Assembly: GCF_034555375.1 (NCBI RefSeq) | Contig: NZ_CP140706.1 | Coordinates: 2,967,001 to 3,031,000, forward strand | Source of the DNA: Pseudomonas sp. B33.4 | GTDB taxonomy: Bacteria > Pseudomonadota > Gammaproteobacteria > Pseudomonadales > Pseudomonadaceae | Length of the DNA: 64,000 nt | Reading direction: 5' to 3' | In this document: positions 60,518 to 64,000 of the stretch, piece after piece | Layout: each line of letters starts with the position of its first letter | Numbering within the stretch: position 1 is the first letter of the stretch | Translations under genes and position numbers: made by a program | Notes under the pieces: generated by a model | What the model was told of the DNA's origin: nothing | Databases searched by the model: none | Seen by the model: only the letters and a program-made list of their open reading frames with translations

Positions 60518-61357
60518 TCACTCCGACAACTCTCGCATCACCACACCAAGCGGCAACTTCTCTCCAATTGCCCGTTCTTTCGCCTTTTCCCACATCGGCC
60601 AGTTCGCCGGAAATTCGCGATCCATCAATTGCAGGCTGGCAAAGAGAGTGACGTCTTCCGCGTCTGTTAAGCCTTCACTGCGGCCAGCGTCCAGCGCTTC
60701 TTTCACTTGCTTCAACCGTGCACCGTGGCAGGTGCTGGTAAACACTTCCGGCGCTTCTTTTTCCAGTTCAGTGGTGAGGCTGTAGGGCAGGGGATCGATC
60801 TCCATGTCCGTCCACAGCTTTGCGTCTAGAAAAATAGGCTCGTATCTTCCGGGCTTTTCAAGGTTGAGGCCCTTCAGAGAGTGCCATTGATCTTCTTCTG
60901 TGGGCACCCACCATTCTTGCAGCGGGCCAAACAGCCAAGCATGCCAAGACAGATCATCGCGTGCGTACAGCATCGGCAGCACTTCTGGCGCGTAGCTACG
61001 GATCATCAGAACTTCGCCAGCTTCATTTTTTGCCAGCAACGCATCACTCAGGTGAGCGGCGAGCTTGTCGGCCGGGCAGTCGGTACGAATCCAACAGGCC
61101 ATCGCGGTGCAGCCGGTGAAGTGTTCGTGAGCGAGAAAGGCCTCGAATTCCATGTGGCTAACGTCGACCAGCCATGGGCCGTAGTTGCGCAGTTCGGCGA
61201 ATTCCGGTTGCACCATCAACGGTCGTCGCGACGGGTCCGCACTGACGAACTGCAATCGAGCGGGGTCCGGCAACAGACCGGTTTCAACAATCGCGAATAT
61301 CGACTGAGCGTTCTTTTGCGCTTCGCTCCAGGCTTTCGCCGCGTCACTCTTTGTCAT
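60518..61357 (-). CDS. DUF4123 T6SS effector adaptor/chaperone
   Basis: The 279-residue protein from ATG 61357 (MTKSDAAKAWSEAQKN) matches the DUF4123 (Tap/Tec) family, which loads a specific effector onto its VgrG tip in the cytosol. Typical pieces are IFAIVETGLLPD, YGPWLVDVSH, FEAFLAHEHFTGCTAMACWI and the VLPMLYARDDL(S/A)WHAWLFGPL core. The start codon shares its A with the vgrG stop (TGATG), so adaptor and spike are coupled. The presumed client is the DUF2235 protein two genes downstream. Confidence 0.93.
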   Translation of the reverse strand: MTKSDAAKAWSEAQKNAQSIFAIVETGLLPDPARLQFVSADPSRRPLMVQPEFAELRNYGPWLVDVSHMEFEAFLAHEHFTGCTAMACWIRTDCPADKLAAHLSDALLAKNEAGEVLMIRSYAPEVLPMLYARDDLSWHAWLFGPLQEWWVPTEEDQWHSLKGLNLEKPGRYEPIFLDAKLWTDMEIDPLPYSLTTELEKEAPEVFTSTCHGARLKQVKEALDAGRSEGLTDAEDVTLFASLQLMDREFPANWPMWEKAKERAIGEKLPLGVVMRELSE

Positions 61358-63450
61358 CAATTGGCCCCCGATTGCAGGGCAAGTTTTTCGCGCATGGCTT
61401 TTTTCAGGCATTCGACGCAGATGCCGGTAGGTGCTTTGAGTTTCGGCGTCACGGCGAGGGACTCCGCTTGCATCATCTGGTTGGCGCGGGTTTGCATCAG
61501 GCGTCCGGCGTTATCAATGGCTGCGAGCCCCGGGATGAATGGGGCGAGGATCTGAATGCCGGTGCCGGCTCCCGGCCCACCACCCGAATTCACCTTCACT
61601 TCAGCGCCGCTAATGGTCACACCACCGGCGTCGACCTTGACGAAACTCCCGCCAGCCTTGGCGGTAAGCTCCATGCCACCTTCAACCACCACCTTGTCAC
61701 CGGCGTGGTAGTGAATCTCCGTCCCAGTCTCAACAAACTGCGCAGTCCCCACTTTCAGGTGCTGGGTGACACCGACGGTCAGGTGATCATCCGCACGCAT
61801 TTCGCTAATCCGATCCAGATGCGTAATCCGATGCTCTTCAACCTTGAACTCACTCAGCGTGTTGGCTTCGACAGTGTCGTGCCGTTCGTTGCCGACGCGA
61901 ATCTTCTGGTCGTGCTCGATGTTCTCGTCCCAGTCGCGTTGGGCGTGGATGTAGATCTGCTCGGCGCCTTTCTTGTCTTCGATGCGGAATTCGTTGTAGC
62001 CCTTGCCGCCCGGTGAGCTCAGGGTTTTGAAGGTGCTGCGGGTCTTGTTTGCCGGCAGGTCGTAGGGGACGACGTTTTCCTTGTGGTACAGGCAACCGGT
62101 GACCAGTGGCTGATCGGGATCGCCTTCAAGGAAGGTGACGAGGACTTCCATGCCGATGCGCGGGATGGCGATGCCGCCGTACGCGGCGCCGGCCCAGCCG
62201 CTGGCGACGCGCATCCAGCAGGTGGTTTTGTCGTTGGACTGACCGTCGCGGTCCCAGTGGAATTGCACTTTGATGCGGCCGTATTGGTCGCAGTGGATTT
62301 CTTCGCCTGCGGGGCCGGTGACGACGGCGGTCTGGCTGCCGAGGACTTTTGGTTTCGGGTGTTCAAGGGCAGGGCGGTAGTGCGCGTCCCACGGGGTGGC
62401 GAGGAAGCTGTTGCGGTAGCCCTGGTGGAAATCGCTTTTGTTATCGGTGACGTCGCTGGTGACGTTTTCGCCGAGCACTTGCGGTTGTTTGCCTTCGTGG
62501 AAGACTTCCAGCAGCAGCCACAGGTCGTTCCACTCGGCGCGCGGGTGTTCGGCCAGCGTCAGGAAATGGCCGCTGGTGAGGGTCGGCTCGTCACCTTTGC
62601 CTTCGGCGAGTTTGTAGTCGCTGCGATGGCGTTCGAGGGCGCGGGTGGAAAGGAACTTGCCGCGCTCGCGGGTGGTGAAGCGGCCGGGGTAGTCGTAGTC
62701 CTCGAGGTCCGGGGCGAACTCGGTTTTGACCGCGCCTTCGGGGAGGATCTTTGGTTTCTCAAAGTCGTAGTCGCGGCGGCTGACGCGGGTGGTGCGGGTT
62801 TCCAGGCGCAGGTTGAAGCGTTTGATCACCGGTTTGTCGGCGGCCATGCCGGAGTCTTGCTGGTAGCTCACCGGTTTCAGCTTGCGGAACACGGTCTGGT
62901 CGTCGCCAAACACCAGTTTGTGGCCGCTGCTGCTGTGCTGGAAGTGGAAGTGAATACCTTCTTCCTCGCACAGGCGCTGGATGAAATGCAGGTCGGATTC
63001 GTCGTACTGCACGCAGTATTCGCGTTCCGGGTACTCGGCGCCGAGCTGGAAGCTGTAGGCGTCGGCGAGGATGCCGCGATCTTCCAGGACCTGAGCGATG
63101 ATCTTCGGTACGGTCAGTTGCTGGAAAATCTGCTGATCATGGTTGTGCCGCAGGTAGGCCAGTTGTGGCACCAGGCTGAGGCTGTAACGGGTCAGGGTCT
63201 TGCCGGAGTCGCCTTGCTCGATGCGATAGACCAGACCGTGGATCTTGCCTTCGCCGGTCGGGCCGAAAGTCAGGACGCCGGGCTTGTGCAACAGCTCTTC
63301 GAGTTTGAGGTCGGGGCGGGCGCTGACGAGTTCGAGGTCGAAACGGAACGGTTGGTTGAGGGCTTCGCGACCGGTGAAGCTGAGGACTTGCAGGTCGGCG
63401 TTGGCGCCTTCAAGCGTGAGGGTGATGTGGGTTGCGTTGGCGTCCAGCAT
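61357..63450 (-). CDS. vgrG: T6SS spike protein VgrG
   Basis: From ATG 63450 (MLDANATHITLTLEGANADLQVLSF) the product is 697 residues. The order is the gp27-like part (residues 1-380, with SDLHFIQRLCEEEGIHFHFQH), gp5 OB-fold (EEIHCDQYGRIKVQFHWDRDG), the beta-helix repeat region (GNERHDTVEANTLSEFKVEEH) and a DUF2345-like end. A short C-terminal extension (residues about 640-697, with CVECLKKAMREKL) may be the adaptor docking site. A frame extending to 63627 lacks family similarity and is not used. No other T6SS core genes are in the window, so this is an orphan vgrG island. Confidence 0.95.
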   Translation of the reverse strand: MLDANATHITLTLEGANADLQVLSFTGREALNQPFRFDLELVSARPDLKLEELLHKPGVLTFGPTGEGKIHGLVYRIEQGDSGKTLTRYSLSLVPQLAYLRHNHDQQIFQQLTVPKIIAQVLEDRGILADAYSFQLGAEYPEREYCVQYDESDLHFIQRLCEEEGIHFHFQHSSSGHKLVFGDDQTVFRKLKPVSYQQDSGMAADKPVIKRFNLRLETRTTRVSRRDYDFEKPKILPEGAVKTEFAPDLEDYDYPGRFTTRERGKFLSTRALERHRSDYKLAEGKGDEPTLTSGHFLTLAEHPRAEWNDLWLLLEVFHEGKQPQVLGENVTSDVTDNKSDFHQGYRNSFLATPWDAHYRPALEHPKPKVLGSQTAVVTGPAGEEIHCDQYGRIKVQFHWDRDGQSNDKTTCWMRVASGWAGAAYGGIAIPRIGMEVLVTFLEGDPDQPLVTGCLYHKENVVPYDLPANKTRSTFKTLSSPGGKGYNEFRIEDKKGAEQIYIHAQRDWDENIEHDQKIRVGNERHDTVEANTLSEFKVEEHRITHLDRISEMRADDHLTVGVTQHLKVGTAQFVETGTEIHYHAGDKVVVEGGMELTAKAGGSFVKVDAGGVTISGAEVKVNSGGGPGAGTGIQILAPFIPGLAAIDNAGRLMQTRANQMMQAESLAVTPKLKAPTGICVECLKKAMREKLALQSGAN

Positions 63451-63824
63451 GCCTTGAATTCCGTCCGTTGAATAAGCAGGGGACGGATGATGGAGGATTA
63501 AGCGGCCTCGTTCAAGGCACAAAAGCCGTAGGTCTGGCAGGTTTGCGGTATAGGGAAAACCCTTAGATGGGGTGTTTGGCCCAATGAAACCGGGCGGTTT
63601 GTGCGAATCGGTGCTCACTGCCGGCAACTTTTCCCACGACCCTGAGTAGAAGAATCATCAGTCAGATTCAGACTAAAGTCGCCTGTAGCACGTCAAAGCC
63701 ATCTGCCATCATTGCCGTTCACCCCTGCGTGTTCACTTTCTCCTGGCTCAATCTGACCCGGGACGGGAGCTATTTTTCTGGCTTGTTGCGCGCTTGCGCA
63801 AACGCTGCATTGTTGGAGTTTTTC
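63451..63824. other. Divergent intergenic region between vgrG and the porin gene
   Basis: This 374-base stretch holds no firm gene or strong hairpin. It must carry the promoters of the leftward vgrG operon and the rightward porin. A GG-N10-GC pattern near 63779 is too weak to call a sigma-54 site. Confidence 0.5.
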
Positions 63825-64000
63825 ATGCGTCCCCCATTTCCCCTCATCACCCCGCGCCAGTCGTTTGGCTTCGGAGCCTTTGTGCTGTGCGCAGGTTTTA
63901 CCGCACAGGTTCAGGCCAGCGGATTTTTTGAAGACACCACGGCGAAAATCGAATCGCGCACGGTGTACTTCAACCGCGATTTCCGTGATGGGAGCACCTC
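63825..64000 (+). CDS. OprD-family outer-membrane porin (start only, cut by window edge)
   Basis: The frame starts MRPPFPLITPRQSFGFGAFV at ATG 63825, with TGGAG upstream. A signal peptide ending in VQASG is followed by FFEDTTAKIESRTVYFNRDFRDG, the classic mature start of OprD-type porins (…LRNRDF/YFNRDFRDG). These 18-strand barrels take up amino acids, dipeptides or aromatic acids. Only 58 codons are inside the window, so the substrate class cannot be told. Confidence 0.9.
   Translation, partial: MRPPFPLITPRQSFGFGAFVLCAGFTAQVQASGFFEDTTAKIESRTVYFNRDFRDGST

Noticed and set aside
62083..63471. A 462-codon rightward open frame opposite vgrG
   Set aside because: It mirrors the vgrG coding frame and shows low-complexity V/A/F/G content without motifs; vgrG on the other strand is certain.
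63451..63627. 59-residue N-terminal extension of VgrG
   Set aside because: It has no VgrG similarity, and the family start MLDANATHITLTLEG lies at 63450.
63775..63795. Sigma-54 promoter before the OprD-type gene
   Set aside because: GG-N10-GC is met, but the flanking TGGCAC and TTGC consensus bases are not in register.

Overview
The window looks like a chromosomal segment of a Pseudomonas fluorescens-complex strain. This rests on protein-level resemblance to Pseudomonas families (MvaT-type nucleoid protein with a TTG start, GalU, Gor, AhpC/AhpF, AruH, the kgu/ptxS cluster, DUF1652, DUF2790, DUF1883) and on many copies of fluorescent-pseudomonad intergenic repeats (TGTRGGAGYGAGCCTGCTCGCGA-type REPs and TGTAGGAGCTGCCG...-type hairpins). 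No rRNA, tRNA, insertion sequence or CRISPR array was seen.

Layout. 1-11.4 kb is housekeeping and stress: a cut-off 2OG-Fe(II) oxygenase, small Pseudomonas proteins and lipoproteins, galU, gor, a divergent KfrA-like regulator/tyrosine recombinase pair, ahpC-ahpF, gloA and an MvaT paralogue. 11.6-20.9 kb holds a CSS-EAL phosphodiesterase, a LysR/EamA pair, hpd, RarD, a large OafA/SGNH acyltransferase and an aldo-keto reductase. 21.2-25.2 kb is a glycerate/sugar-diacid unit (MFS permease, CdaR regulator, glycerate kinase). 25.5-33.9 kb has a chemoreceptor, AruH, and the complete 2-ketogluconate cluster kguE-K-T-D with its repressor PtxS and two perfect PtxS operators.

33.9-40.2 kb is an AT-richer accessory cassette: two large beta-rich proteins without export signals, a pertactin-type autotransporter and a convergent small unknown gene. 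Both outer edges of the cassette carry the same dyad, CTGTCA-N4-TGACAG, which resembles a LuxR-family (lux) box. At the left edge it sits at the spacing of a LuxR-activated promoter; at the right edge it is the core of a perfect 18-bp inverted repeat. This is the best candidate here for an undescribed regulated system.

40.2-55.4 kb has a DUF1345 protein, a MexCD-like RND pump divergent from an RstAB-like two-component system, an ECF sigma/anti-sigma/TPR operon, a methyltransferase, a catalytic-domain-only threonine dehydratase, ecotin and several small Pseudomonas proteins.

55.5-63.5 kb is a type VI secretion effector island read leftward: vgrG, a DUF4123 adaptor, a DUF3304 protein, a DUF2235 (Tle1-like) lipase-type effector whose nucleophile serine is replaced by aspartate, two more DUF3304 copies, a Sel1-repeat protein, and a degraded vgrG/DUF3304 chimera that records recombination. 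The window ends inside an OprD-type porin gene.
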